This document shows positions 16,091-24,314 of a stretch of DNA of 36,232 nt, one piece after another. How positions within the stretch are numbered: the first letter of the stretch is position 1; every line of letters starts with the position of its first letter. The notes under the pieces are model-generated. The model ran no database searches and was not told where the DNA came from. It was given only the letters and a program-made list of their open reading frames with translations. Location of the stretch: positions 1 to 36,232 of the forward strand of contig NZ_JAKSXX010000120.1 of the NCBI RefSeq assembly GCF_022829385.1, given 5' to 3'. The translations under genes were made by a program, and so were the position numbers. This stretch comes from Methylobacterium sp. J-070 (GTDB lineage Bacteria > Pseudomonadota > Alphaproteobacteria > Rhizobiales > Beijerinckiaceae).

Positions 16091-17416
16091 TCAGGCCGCG
16101 GCGAAGTTGTTCCGTCTGCGCCTCAGCAGCCTCAGAGTGATGGCGGCAGCGAAGGCCGACGCGACCAGCGGCAGGCAGGCTTGCGAGAAGCTACCGGTCT
16201 CGTTCTTGATGTATCCGAGCAAGTAAGTGGCGCCGAAACCCGCCAGGTTGCTCAGTGCATTGATCTGCGCGATCGATCCCGCAGCGTTCCCCGCGGGAAT
16301 CCACTCATTGACCAGCGCCCAGAACGGACCCTTCACCGCGTAGGTGCCGACGAGTGTGAACGAGAGCAGGATCAGCAAGGTGACGAGCGACCCGGTGAAG
16401 AGGGTCGCCGCGAGGCTGACCGCGATGACGAGCAGGGGAAGGACCGTTCGCCAGAAGCGTTCGTTGGATCGGTCGGACCACGCTCCCCACCACAACATCG
16501 CCAGGCAAGCCGAGGCGTATGGAAACATATTGAGGGTCGCGGCGCCGAAATTTGACAGGCCAAATTCTTTGAGGATCTGCGGCATCCAGAGCCCCAGCGC
16601 CGTGGTCGCGCTGGCGCTGCCGGCGAAGACTAAAGACAAGCCGAGCACCTCGGGGTTGAGCAGTTGTCTCCAACCGGATGAACGACCGTTGGCAGCTACA
16701 GGCGCCGCCTCAGCAAGGCTCCGCGTTAGCCACGCACGCTGGACCGGCGCGAGCCAATCTGCGTCCTCAGGCTTGTCCGCCATGATCTTCAGGAAGATGT
16801 ATCCGAAGATGAGGGGCGGCAGGCTCTCGATGATAAAGACCCATTGCCATCCGCGAAGGCCGAGCAGGCCGTCCAGTTCGAGCAGCGATGCCGCCAAAGG
16901 CGCTCCGATGAGATTGGATATCGGTAGGGCCGTGCCGAAGATTGCGAAGACCCGCGCCCGATACTGCACCGGGAACCAGAGAGACAGATAATACAGGGCG
17001 CCCGGATAGAGTCCCGCCTCCGCAGCCCCCAATAGAAAACGCACAACGTACAGGGAATACGGACCTGTGACACAGAAGGCCATCAGGAAGCCGACGAGAC
17101 CCCAGGAGATCATGATCCTGGCTATCCATCGGCGCGCCCCATAGCGGACGAGGGCCAGATTGCTGGGAATCTCGAGCAGGCAATACGGGATGAAGAAGAT
17201 CCCGGCGGCGAACCCGTACTCGGCGGCGCTCAACCCGAGATCCTTGTTCATTTGAAATGCGGCGACCGCGATATTCGACCGATCGATATGCGCAATGACG
17301 TAGGCCAATACGACAAACGGTAACGTTCGACGGAAAACGCGACGCATCGTCTGCCTTTCAATCGCAGATCGATCGAGTGCCTCCACGTTAGGCTCCGAAG
17401 CCAGAGTATCGCTCAT
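16091..17416 (-). CDS. MFS transporter, anion:cation symporter (ACS) family
   Basis: 441 aa, about 12 membrane helices. It begins with a cytosolic N-terminus, then the first helix (LPFVVLAYVIAHIDRSNIAVAAFQM), whose DRSNI/DRxN motif is typical of the ACS family (tartrate, phthalate, galactonate and glucarate carriers). Later features are the helix 2-3 loop (LVRYGARRW), LGAAEAGLYPGALYYLSLWF of helix 4 and a C-terminal basic tail. ATG 17416 has GGAGA 10 nt upstream and fits better than GTG 17458. With the adjacent enolase-superfamily dehydratase it should import an organic or sugar acid. A large divergent region with a palindrome separates it from the LysR gene. Confidence 0.92.
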   Translation of the reverse strand: MSDTLASEPNVEALDRSAIERQTMRRVFRRTLPFVVLAYVIAHIDRSNIAVAAFQMNKDLGLSAAEYGFAAGIFFIPYCLLEIPSNLALVRYGARRWIARIMISWGLVGFLMAFCVTGPYSLYVVRFLLGAAEAGLYPGALYYLSLWFPVQYRARVFAIFGTALPISNLIGAPLAASLLELDGLLGLRGWQWVFIIESLPPLIFGYIFLKIMADKPEDADWLAPVQRAWLTRSLAEAAPVAANGRSSGWRQLLNPEVLGLSLVFAGSASATTALGLWMPQILKEFGLSNFGAATLNMFPYASACLAMLWWGAWSDRSNERFWRTVLPLLVIAVSLAATLFTGSLVTLLILLSFTLVGTYAVKGPFWALVNEWIPAGNAAGSIAQINALSNLAGFGATYLLGYIKNETGSFSQACLPLVASAFAAAITLRLLRRRRNNFAAA

Positions 17417-17781
17417 CACAGCCGTTCTCCGACGTGTCGCATCGATATGTCTGTCCACCCAACTTTTTATTTAAATTTCTTGCTGCGGTACGTAATCTTG
17501 AGAGGCTAGCACCATCCTCATCCGAGCTAAATTGCGAAATTTGCATCAGTTATGCAAATTTCGTATTGGCTGGCCGAGGATCATTTTTGTTTGTAGCGCT
17601 AGCACCAGCGAGAGCGGGGTGCTTCGAGAGGCGACTCGATAATTAGTGTCATGGCCCACGATCCTGAGACCAGGTTCTCCTCGCCGAGCCGCCATCGACG
17701 GGTTCGGTCGTCGCCCGTCGATATGGAATGATCGGAACATTTTAGATTACTTGAACACCATCGAAAAAAGCGGGACTGAAC
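17417..17781. promoter_or_regulatory. Divergent promoter region between MFS/dehydratase operon and LysR gene
   Basis: 365 bp, AT-rich between 17460 and 17600 in contrast to the GC-rich surroundings. It holds the palindrome listed separately. No other gene seen; 17640-17740 has short frames without protein character. Confidence 0.55.
17535..17563. promoter_or_regulatory. Perfect palindromic operator candidate
   Basis: Two exact 12-bp arms, CGAAATTTGCAT (17535-17546) and ATGCAAATTTCG (17552-17563), separated by CAGTT. It is about 120 bp upstream of the MFS start and about 220 bp upstream of the LysR start. The symmetric T-N11-A rule of LysR proteins does not hold at its centre (G and C occupy those positions), so the cognate regulator may be of another type or bind with offset symmetry. 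Confidence 0.6.
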
Positions 17782-18801
17782 GTGGATACGGAATGGCTCG
17801 AAGACTTTCTGATGCTCAGCACGACCCTGAATTTCTCACGGGCAGCCGTGCTGCGGAACCAGACCCAACCCACATTCAGCCGACGCATTCAGCAGTTGGA
17901 GCTGTGGCTGGGGGCTGCGCTCGTCGACCGCACCGTATTCCCCGTCGCGCTGACGAGAGAGGGGGCCGAGTTCCGCCGCGCCGCGGAGGAGTTGGTCCAG
18001 GCACTCTATCGCGAGCGCGATCTGGCTCGCGGGGTGGCGCGGCCGAAACGTGCGTTCATCGCCTTCGCGATGGTTCAGACGATCGCCACCAGCTTTTTTC
18101 CGCGGTGGCTCTCGCACGTGGAAGGAAGCCTCGGCTCCTTCCGAACCAGCGTGCAGGGGGGCAGCATTTACGACTGCTTCGAGGCCCTCGCGTCGCAATC
18201 GTGCGACATCGTCTTCAGCTACAACGCGACCGCTGGAGCCGTTCTACCGGACGACAGGAGCTACACTTCGATCAAAATCGCGGAGGAGCACCTGATCCCC
18301 GTCTGCGCTCCGAAAGCCGACCATACGCCGCGCTACAGCCTCGATACGGCCGGTGACCAGCCGATCCCCTACCTGGGCTTCTCGAACCACGCCTATCTAG
18401 CCCGGCTGGTCGAGAGCATCCTTCAGATGCAGTCCGATCTCCCGTCGCTCGATCTGTGTTACGAGAGCGCGCTCGCGGCGGGGCTGAAGGCGATGGCGGT
18501 CGCGGGCCGCGGCGTCGCCTGGCTCCCCTACTTCGCCGTCAAGGAGGAGTTCGAGGCTGGCCAGCTCGTCGCCGCCGGCGGCGGACGCTGGACCCTGCCG
18601 TTGGAGATCCGTGCCTATCGGTCGAGCGACGGCGGCGGCCGCGAGCCGGTTCAACGCCTGTGGGCTGACATGGCACGATCCGAGCCCCTTCGATGCCTGC
18701 CCCCAGTCGCCTACGATAGATCCATCGCCGAGGGGCGCACCCGGTCCGCCCGTCAGATCCGGCTCAAGGGGAAACGCCATCGACCGACACGGACGGGCTG
18801 A
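17782..18801 (+). CDS. LysR-family transcriptional regulator
   Basis: 339 aa from a GTG start. The N-terminal winged helix-turn-helix covers about 3-62 (LEDFLMLSTTLNFSRAAVLR, then QPTFSRRIQQLELWLGAALVDR). The effector-binding domain follows from about 90 (FIAFAMVQTIATSFFPRWL; later VAGRGVAWLPYFAVKEEF). The last 35 residues are basic and extend past the usual LysR end. Divergent orientation to the MFS-dehydratase pair makes it the likely regulator of sugar-acid use. No strong ribosome binding site. Confidence 0.85.
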   Translation: MDTEWLEDFLMLSTTLNFSRAAVLRNQTQPTFSRRIQQLELWLGAALVDRTVFPVALTREGAEFRRAAEELVQALYRERDLARGVARPKRAFIAFAMVQTIATSFFPRWLSHVEGSLGSFRTSVQGGSIYDCFEALASQSCDIVFSYNATAGAVLPDDRSYTSIKIAEEHLIPVCAPKADHTPRYSLDTAGDQPIPYLGFSNHAYLARLVESILQMQSDLPSLDLCYESALAAGLKAMAVAGRGVAWLPYFAVKEEFEAGQLVAAGGGRWTLPLEIRAYRSSDGGGREPVQRLWADMARSEPLRCLPPVAYDRSIAEGRTRSARQIRLKGKRHRPTRTG

Positions 18802-18956
18802 CCCCCGCCGCCGTCCGCCGGGACCGAAGCCCTCCGCCTACCCCGCGCCAGCTGCGGCGCGTACCCGCGCGCGACGATGCTCCAGCCAAGCGACGCTCGT
18901 GCGCTATGCGCGCGATGATCGTCGCCGCCGAGAGCCGACCGGTGGGGCTCGTCGCG

Positions 18957-19820
18957 TCACGTCCCAAGCGCCGCTGCGATGCTGACGAGATCGGGTCGCA
19001 TCAGGTCGAAATAGTCTTCCGGCATAATGTCGACCTTACCATGTGGGCCGTATTCCAGCGGTCGCGGCAGGAAGGCCACGCGAAACCCGAACTTCTTTGC
19101 CGCTGCCAGATCATATTTGTGCGCCGCCACCATCAGGATTTCTTCCGGGCGAAGGTTCAGCGAACTCCTCGCGAGTTCGTACACTTTCGGGTCGGGTTTC
19201 GCGGATCTGACTAGCTCGGCCGTCAAGATGCAGTCGAAGGGCAGGCGGCCGACTTTGATCATGGTAATCAACGACGCCATGCTACCATTCGATAGAGTCG
19301 ACACCGTATAGCGCTTTCGAAGCCGTTCGAGACCCGGCCGCGTATCGGGCCAGGGTTCGATCTCGTACCATAAGTGATTCAACTGATCCCGATCGCTTGC
19401 GCTGATCTTCGCTTCCCAGTCGTAGGGAGCCAATGCCCTGTCCAAGGCCTCACGATAGACAAGGTCGGCGGACCGCCAGGGCGCGGTTCCCAGAGCGATC
19501 TGATCGGTAAGCTTTCGCCACGCGGCGCGCCATTCGTCCAGAAGCCTGATCCAGTCGACCTCAATGCCGCGGGCCTTGGTAAATTGCGTGCCCTTCGCGG
19601 TGATCGACCCGTACATGTCCAAGAGCGTGCCGACGGTGTCGAACACGATCGCCTTGATGCCGGCCGGATCGAATGCCGCACCCGTCTGGTCCGTGTCCGC
19701 TCGTGCCGATCCGGGCCGGACGAGCGGAACGGCGAGTGCGAGCCCGAAGCCCAACACGAGTGTCCGTCGGTCGGGATGCCCCGCAGTCGTCGAGCGCTCC
19801 GAAATACGGTCCCCTGACAT
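18957..19820 (-). CDS. Exported haloacid-dehalogenase type II-like HAD hydrolase
   Basis: 287 aa. The C-terminal 235 residues match the L-2-haloacid dehalogenase (HAD type II) family: nucleophile Asp61 in IVFDTVGTLLD, motif II SNGS, the Lys of motif III in KPDPKVYELA, and VAAHKYDLAAAKKFGFRVAF. The family hydrolyses the C-Cl or C-F bond of 2-haloacids, but related proteins have other roles. Ahead of it lies a signal with twin arginines (DRRTLVLG, residues 17-24) and an SARA cleavage site near residue 41, so the product is probably periplasmic. That is unusual for this family. The start is set by GGAGG 4 nt upstream. It is monocistronic, convergent with the LysR gene. Confidence 0.85.
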   Translation of the reverse strand: MSGDRISERSTTAGHPDRRTLVLGFGLALAVPLVRPGSARADTDQTGAAFDPAGIKAIVFDTVGTLLDMYGSITAKGTQFTKARGIEVDWIRLLDEWRAAWRKLTDQIALGTAPWRSADLVYREALDRALAPYDWEAKISASDRDQLNHLWYEIEPWPDTRPGLERLRKRYTVSTLSNGSMASLITMIKVGRLPFDCILTAELVRSAKPDPKVYELARSSLNLRPEEILMVAAHKYDLAAAKKFGFRVAFLPRPLEYGPHGKVDIMPEDYFDLMRPDLVSIAAALGT

Positions 19821-20172
19821 GCATCCTCCAAGGATGATCGAGGCGAGACGTCACCACTGATTCAAGTGCTGCATCTCTGCCGGTCGAAAGGTATCGGCGA
19901 GGGTAGCCAGAATGCTCTTCGTGGTGAAATCGGAATGTTCGATGAGGTATACGGATTTCGTATCGCTCCGCTCGCAAGCGTGGTGCCCTGGTCGTCGCAT
20001 CCGCATCGTGCCGGCATGGACCGCGAGCGCGGGTCCAGGCTGCTTTCACGACACCTATCACGCCACTAGCTTTGATCGATCGCGTCCCTGTCGCCCGCGT
20101 GTGCCGTCCATCATGCCGCGGGCGGACCGGCAGCCGACATGTCGCGGCCGGTCTCCCGATCGTGCCGCGTTA
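19821..20172. other. Intergenic region, no gene recognised
   Basis: About 350 bp between the exported HAD gene and the Lrp remnant. Several overlapping open frames exist on both strands, but none resembles a protein family or has a good ribosome binding site. Confidence 0.45.
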
Positions 20173-20633
20173 TCAGTCCCTGCCACGCGTCAATGATTTC
20201 GCTCCGACGACCGTCCGGATGGTGAAGTTCGATTGGAGGCGCGAGACGCCTGGTAGTCGCGAGAGCGTCTCGCGATGCAGGTGCTCGTAGGTGGCCGCGT
20301 CTGCAACCTCGATCCGCACGAGGTGACCTGATATCCCCGTTATCAGGAAGCACGCTGCGACCTCAGGGCACCGTCGGATCGCGCTTTCGAAGCGATCGAG
20401 AAACTCCTCTGTCTGCCGCTCAAGGGTGATCTGGATCAGGACGACGAGGGCACCCTCGGCTAGGGCGCTTCCGATGAGTGCGGCATGCCGCGAATGACGC
20501 CCGATCTCTCGCGTTGGCGCACGCGACGCGAGCACGCCGATTCCGACAGCCCGACCGCGTTCCACAAGACCAACCGTCGAGCAGGGCCGTCAAGGGATTG
20601 AACAAGACGGCGTCGAAAACGGTGAGCGGTCAT
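20173..20633 (-). pseudogene. Lrp/AsnC-family regulator broken by frameshifts
   Basis: The C-terminal ligand-binding (RAM/AsnC) domain is readable from about 20480 down to 20173: LIGSALAEGALVVLIQITLE, then AIRRCPEVAACFLITG, DYLVR-like SGHLVRIEVAD and SRLPGVSRLQSNFTIRTVV. The DNA-binding half is scattered over other frames. FDAVLFNPLTALLDG (about 20615-20570) is in one, NAVGLSESACSRRVRQRERSGVIRG (about 20561-20490) in a second, and the ligand domain in a third. At least two frameshifts (near 20565 and 20485) are needed to rejoin them. A plausible original start is ATG at 20633. It lies directly after the RidA gene, where an Lrp-type regulator of amino-acid catabolism would be expected. Confidence 0.82.
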
Positions 20634-20733
20634 TGCTGGCATCTCCGAGAATAGCATCCGGATGTCGTCCGAGCGTGGCGGGTGGGCGCGCTGGCGGTCG
20701 GTCTCTATCGCCAGGGTGCCTTAAGTCGGGACG

Positions 20734-21126
20734 TCAGGGCGCGCGTGTAGCGATCGCCTCGACCTCCACGAGGTAGCCGTGATGCAACTGCGGAACCGGC
20801 ACTACCGCGCGAGCCGGCCTCGCCGGTCCGAACAGCTCGGCGAAGATTTGGTCGAAGACCAACCAGTGTTCCACGCCGACGAGGTAGGCCGTCACGCGCA
20901 GCACGTGATCCGGACAGGAGCCTGCCTCGGCCAGGATCGCCAGCAAGTTGGCGAGCGCTCGTCGGATCTGGGCCTCGACTGTCGCGTCGGCCATGTGGGT
21001 ACCGTCAGGTCGGAGTGGGAGCTGCCCCGAGACGAAGACGAGGTCCCCCCATGCTGTGGCTTGGACATAGTGGCCTGCCGGTGCCGGAGCCCGGGCGGTC
21101 GCGACACGCTGAATTGGTGCTTTCAT
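20734..21126 (-). CDS. RidA/YjgF family enamine/imine deaminase
   Basis: 130 aa, normal RidA size. The fold's landmarks are present: FVSGQLPLRPDG, AQIRRALANLLAILAEAG, VTAYLVGVEHW and the active-site region PARAVVPVPQLHHGYLVEVEAIA, with the conserved Arg that binds the substrate carboxylate. RidA proteins hydrolyse reactive enamines such as 2-aminoacrylate released by PLP enzymes. It starts 12 bp after the PLP enzyme gene (GGAGA 8 nt upstream of ATG), so the pair is an operon and RidA probably deals with that enzyme's intermediate. Confidence 0.92.
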   Translation of the reverse strand: MKAPIQRVATARAPAPAGHYVQATAWGDLVFVSGQLPLRPDGTHMADATVEAQIRRALANLLAILAEAGSCPDHVLRVTAYLVGVEHWLVFDQIFAELFGPARPARAVVPVPQLHHGYLVEVEAIATRAP

Positions 21127-21138
21127 CGTTGGCGTCTC

Positions 21139-22353
21139 CTACCAGCCGTTGATGCGCGGCCACACGGCGCCGACTCGTCCGTCACCGTCGAGCACATGGT
21201 AGCGATCGTGCTGGGCACCGGTGGCGCAGGCATGGTTCGGCAGGATGCGGACCCGTGCGCCGATGGGCAGGTCGGGCAGATCGGTTCCGGTGCCCGGGCG
21301 GAGGGCGAGAATGCCGTGCTCTTGGTTGACCTCGGCGACGAGCAAATCGGGATAGGGGCGGCCCGCAAGGTCGCAGACCACGCCGTATCCCTGGTCCACC
21401 GCCTGCCGCGCCGTGCTCCGGTCCCGTGACAGCGCCATCCAGCCCGCATCGGTGATGATCCAGCCCCTGTCGCGGCGATGTCCGATGACGGTGGCGAGCA
21501 CGCTGAGCGCAATATCCCTGACCGCGACGGAGCCGACTCCTGCCTGGAACAGGTCGCCGAACATGAACACACCGGCGCGGACCTCGGTGACGCCGGAGAG
21601 ATCCCGGGCCCAGCGCGCGGTCGGGGTCGAACCGACGCTCACCATTGGGCAAGGCAAACCCGCATCGCGCAAGATGGCGGCCGCGGCCACCGCCGCCGCC
21701 CGCTCGCGCTCCGCGGCCTCGGTGAGCGCCTCGGGTTCGTTGAGGCCGTAGCTGTCGCCGGCGTGCAGAAGCACCCCCCGAAGCGCCGTGCCCAACGCGC
21801 GTCCGATCGCGACAATCGTCTGCGCGTCCTCCGGCGGCACACCGGAGCGGTGTCCGTCAGCGTCGATCTCAATCAGCGCCGGCAGGACATGGCCGGAATG
21901 GGCACCCCAGGACGCGACCGCTTCCGCTTGCTCGACCGAGTCGAGCAGCACGGTAAGCGTCGTGTCCCAACGCCTTCGGATCATGTCGACGCGATCGAGT
22001 TTCTGGGGGGTGATTCCCACTGCGTAGAGGATGTCCCGCACCCCGCCCTCAGCGAAATATTCCGCCTCGCGCAGCGTCGAGACCGTTGCAGAACCCGCCG
22101 GGCTGGTCATGGCGAGACGGGCGACCTGGATCGACTTCGCCGTCTTGAGGTGCGGTCGGAATCCGACACCCAGCTGCCGAAGATGCGCATGCATCCCCGC
22201 GAGGTTCGCCCGGAGGCGCGCTTCGTCCAATATAAGGCATGGGGTCGATAGTACGGGCGACGCCAAGTCGACTCGCCCCGGATTGATCGTGGTATCGGAT
22301 CCGGCGTTCAACACGCCCGCCTCCCGCGCTTGCTGATCCGAGTGAAAAATCAT
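21139..22353 (-). CDS. PLP-dependent D-serine dehydratase / D-threonine aldolase-like enzyme (alanine racemase N-domain)
   Basis: 404 aa fold-type III PLP enzyme. The PLP lysine is K70 in FRPHLKTAKS, and the barrel continues through GHVLPALIEIDADGHRSGV and GVLLHAGDSYG. The C-terminal beta domain carries a metal-binding H-x-C, H374 and C376 in ILPNHACATG, the pattern I associate with DSD1-type zinc D-serine dehydratases (D-threonine aldolases have H-x-D). Start ATG 22353 has no clear ribosome binding site; longer frames upstream are less protein-like. The N-terminal 30 residues precede the barrel. It is divergent from a LysR gene 56 bp away and followed by RidA. The reaction is likely D-amino-acid deamination or retro-aldol cleavage. 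Confidence 0.87.
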   Translation of the reverse strand: MIFHSDQQAREAGVLNAGSDTTINPGRVDLASPVLSTPCLILDEARLRANLAGMHAHLRQLGVGFRPHLKTAKSIQVARLAMTSPAGSATVSTLREAEYFAEGGVRDILYAVGITPQKLDRVDMIRRRWDTTLTVLLDSVEQAEAVASWGAHSGHVLPALIEIDADGHRSGVPPEDAQTIVAIGRALGTALRGVLLHAGDSYGLNEPEALTEAAERERAAAVAAAAILRDAGLPCPMVSVGSTPTARWARDLSGVTEVRAGVFMFGDLFQAGVGSVAVRDIALSVLATVIGHRRDRGWIITDAGWMALSRDRSTARQAVDQGYGVVCDLAGRPYPDLLVAEVNQEHGILALRPGTGTDLPDLPIGARVRILPNHACATGAQHDRYHVLDGDGRVGAVWPRINGW

Positions 22354-22376
22354 AGCGGAAGAAGAAGCGCTATTAA

Positions 22377-22411
22377 CCCTTACTTCATGTTGGATTAAGG
22401 GGGGCCTTAAT
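22377..22411. promoter_or_regulatory. Inverted repeats in the divergent region, overlapping the LysR start codon
   Basis: ATTAAGG (22394-22400), GGGG, CCTTAAT (22405-22411) is a perfect 7-bp-arm inverted repeat whose right arm includes the first bases of the LysR ATG. A further CCCTTA lies at 22377-22382 and pairs with TAAGGG at 22396-22401. The position fits autoregulation of the LysR gene; the G-run also serves as the likely ribosome binding site. Confidence 0.45.
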
Positions 22412-23369
22412 GATCGACACAGAAGACCTCCGCTTTTTCGCTGTCGTCGCGGCCAGCCCCTCCCTCGCCGCCGCCGCACGCGCATTGAACGTGTCACCGC
22501 CTGCCGTGACGCAGCGATTGCGAGCTTTGGAGAAACGACTGCGGGTCCACTTGATGGACCGTTCCGGTCGCGGCCTCACTCTCACCGACGAAGGTGAGCT
22601 GCTGGCCGAGCACGGGCGCGACCTTCTCGCAGCTTTCGACGACCTCGACAATGCATTGGCCGAGCGTCGCGGGGAGGTGATCGGCCACTTGCGGGTCGTC
22701 GCGCCTTTCGGCTTTGGGCGCCGTCACGTCGCACCGGTCGTGGCGGCTTTCCGCATCCTGCATCCAGGGGTCAGAGTCGACCTTTTGCTCTCGGACCGCC
22801 TCGGCCGCATGCCGTCCGAGATGTGGGACCTCGCCATCCACGTGGGTGAGATCAAGGAAGCAACCCCGAGCCTGACTGTCCGCTTGCTCGCGCCGAACGA
22901 CCGTGTCCTCTGCGCGGCACCCGCCTACTTAGCGCAGCGTCCGGCTCCTCTGACGCCCGCCGAGTTGAAAGATCACGTCTGCATCGCGCTGCGCGAGAAC
23001 GACGAGGATGTCACGCTCTGGCGCCTCTGCTCAACCGATGGCACGGAAGAGCGGGTCCGGATCGAGGCTGATCTCACCAGCAACGACGGCGAGGTAGTAC
23101 GGGGCTGGGCCCTCGCGGGCCTTGGCGTGATCGTGCGCTCAGAGTGGGATGTCGCGGACGACCTGCGGACGAGGCGGCTGATTCGCGTCCTTGAAGGCTA
23201 TGCCCTGCCTCCGGCTCCGGTCGTGGCGTTGCTCGGCTCGAACCGGCGCGCACGCGCGGCGAGGACCGAGAGGTTTCTGGCAGCGCTCAGGCAATCCCTT
23301 GATCCGCTACCGTGGCGCGAGCATCGGCATCTGGCCGGCATGGCACAAGCCGATCGACACTCGACCTAG
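22410..23369 (+). CDS. LysR-family regulator divergent from the PLP enzyme
   Basis: 319 aa. The winged HTH covers about residues 5-64 (LRFFAVVAASPSLAAAARAL, VSPPAVTQRLRALEKRL, LTLTDEGELLAEHG). The effector domain begins near residue 90 (GHLRVVAPFGFGRRHVAPVV; YLAQRPAPLTPAELKDHVCI). The C-terminus has about 15 extra polar residues. Its start lies inside an inverted repeat. Orientation and 56-bp spacing point to control of the dehydratase-RidA operon, probably responding to its amino-acid substrate. Confidence 0.9.
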   Translation: MIDTEDLRFFAVVAASPSLAAAARALNVSPPAVTQRLRALEKRLRVHLMDRSGRGLTLTDEGELLAEHGRDLLAAFDDLDNALAERRGEVIGHLRVVAPFGFGRRHVAPVVAAFRILHPGVRVDLLLSDRLGRMPSEMWDLAIHVGEIKEATPSLTVRLLAPNDRVLCAAPAYLAQRPAPLTPAELKDHVCIALRENDEDVTLWRLCSTDGTEERVRIEADLTSNDGEVVRGWALAGLGVIVRSEWDVADDLRTRRLIRVLEGYALPPAPVVALLGSNRRARAARTERFLAALRQSLDPLPWREHRHLAGMAQADRHST

Positions 23370-23384
23370 GACGACGACCCACGC

Positions 23385-24314
23385 TCAAGCATCTCCTCCC
23401 CGGGACCGGCCCGTCTTGGGGAGATCAGTTTCCCCTTCCACGGTCGCCTCCGACCGCAGGAACTCAATGAGTGGCTCCACTAACCTGTGGGGACGACCCA
23501 CCCCCGAGCGCGCGACGAAGCGCCAAGATGCGAGCCGGGGGGTAAACGGCTCTATCCGCACGAGGCGTCCGCTGGCGAGTTCGGAGTCGATCAGCGGCGA
23601 GCGGCCAAGCGCGAGCCCGGCTCCATCGAGGGCGGCGGCGACGACTTGGCTGAAGCTAGCGTACCGGATCACGCGGGACTCGACGTCGCCCGGCAGTTCA
23701 AGGTCTGAAGCCCAGCTCTTCCAGTCCAGCTCCGGACTGCCCTCGCACTCCTCCTGCAGAAGACGGTGACGACGAAAGAAATCGGATGTGACCGGGGTGA
23801 GATCCGGACTGCATACGGGAAAGACATGCTCGGCCAACAGGACAACATCGTCGGTTCGGATTTGCTTGGCCGGCGCATAGACGATCGCGAGGTCGATCGG
23901 GTGTCGCGAAAAGTCGGGTTCGTCAGGTTGGATGATCGCGTTGATCGAGTATCCCGGATGAACCTTCGCAAAATCCGCGAGCCGTCGCGGCAGCCACATT
24001 GTTGAGAACGGCAGGTTCGCGGACACGGTCAGCCTGTTCTTGATGCCTTTGATCTCGGTGCAAGCATTTTCGAGCGCCAGAAGCGCCCGTTCGACGGCCG
24101 GCAAAAGCCGCGCACCGGCAGGCGTCACTTGGATGCCGCCAATGCCGGTGCTCCGCTCCAGCAACCTAGCTCCTAAGTCGCGCTCAAGCGCCCGGATCCG
24201 ATGGCTCACGGCACTGGTGGACACATTCAGCTCCGCCGCGGCCCGGGCAAACCCGCCCAGGCGGACCGTGGCTTCGAAAGCCGACAGGGCGGCAAGGGGC
24301 GGGATGTGGGCCAT
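23385..24314 (-). CDS. LysR-family regulator (GcvA type)
   Basis: 309 aa from ATG 24314, chosen because MAHIPPLAALSAFEATVRLG is the usual GcvA-group N-terminus; the frame stays open 21 codons further upstream. The HTH is FARAAAELNVSTSAVSHRIR. The ligand domain starts at about 90 (RLTVSANLPFSTMWLPRRLADF) and includes DFSRHPIDLAIVYAP and GAGLALGRSPLIDSELASG. It ends 15 bp from the stop of the convergent LysR gene and is divergent from the HAD-glt operon 400 bp away, the likely target. No strong ribosome binding site. Confidence 0.9.
   Translation of the reverse strand: MAHIPPLAALSAFEATVRLGGFARAAAELNVSTSAVSHRIRALERDLGARLLERSTGIGGIQVTPAGARLLPAVERALLALENACTEIKGIKNRLTVSANLPFSTMWLPRRLADFAKVHPGYSINAIIQPDEPDFSRHPIDLAIVYAPAKQIRTDDVVLLAEHVFPVCSPDLTPVTSDFFRRHRLLQEECEGSPELDWKSWASDLELPGDVESRVIRYASFSQVVAAALDGAGLALGRSPLIDSELASGRLVRIEPFTPRLASWRFVARSGVGRPHRLVEPLIEFLRSEATVEGETDLPKTGRSRGGDA

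Noticed and set aside
17646..18356. A 236-codon frame overlapping the LysR gene
   Set aside because: It is a shifted reading of the LysR gene with an Arg-rich composition; the LysR frame has a clear HTH and effector domain.
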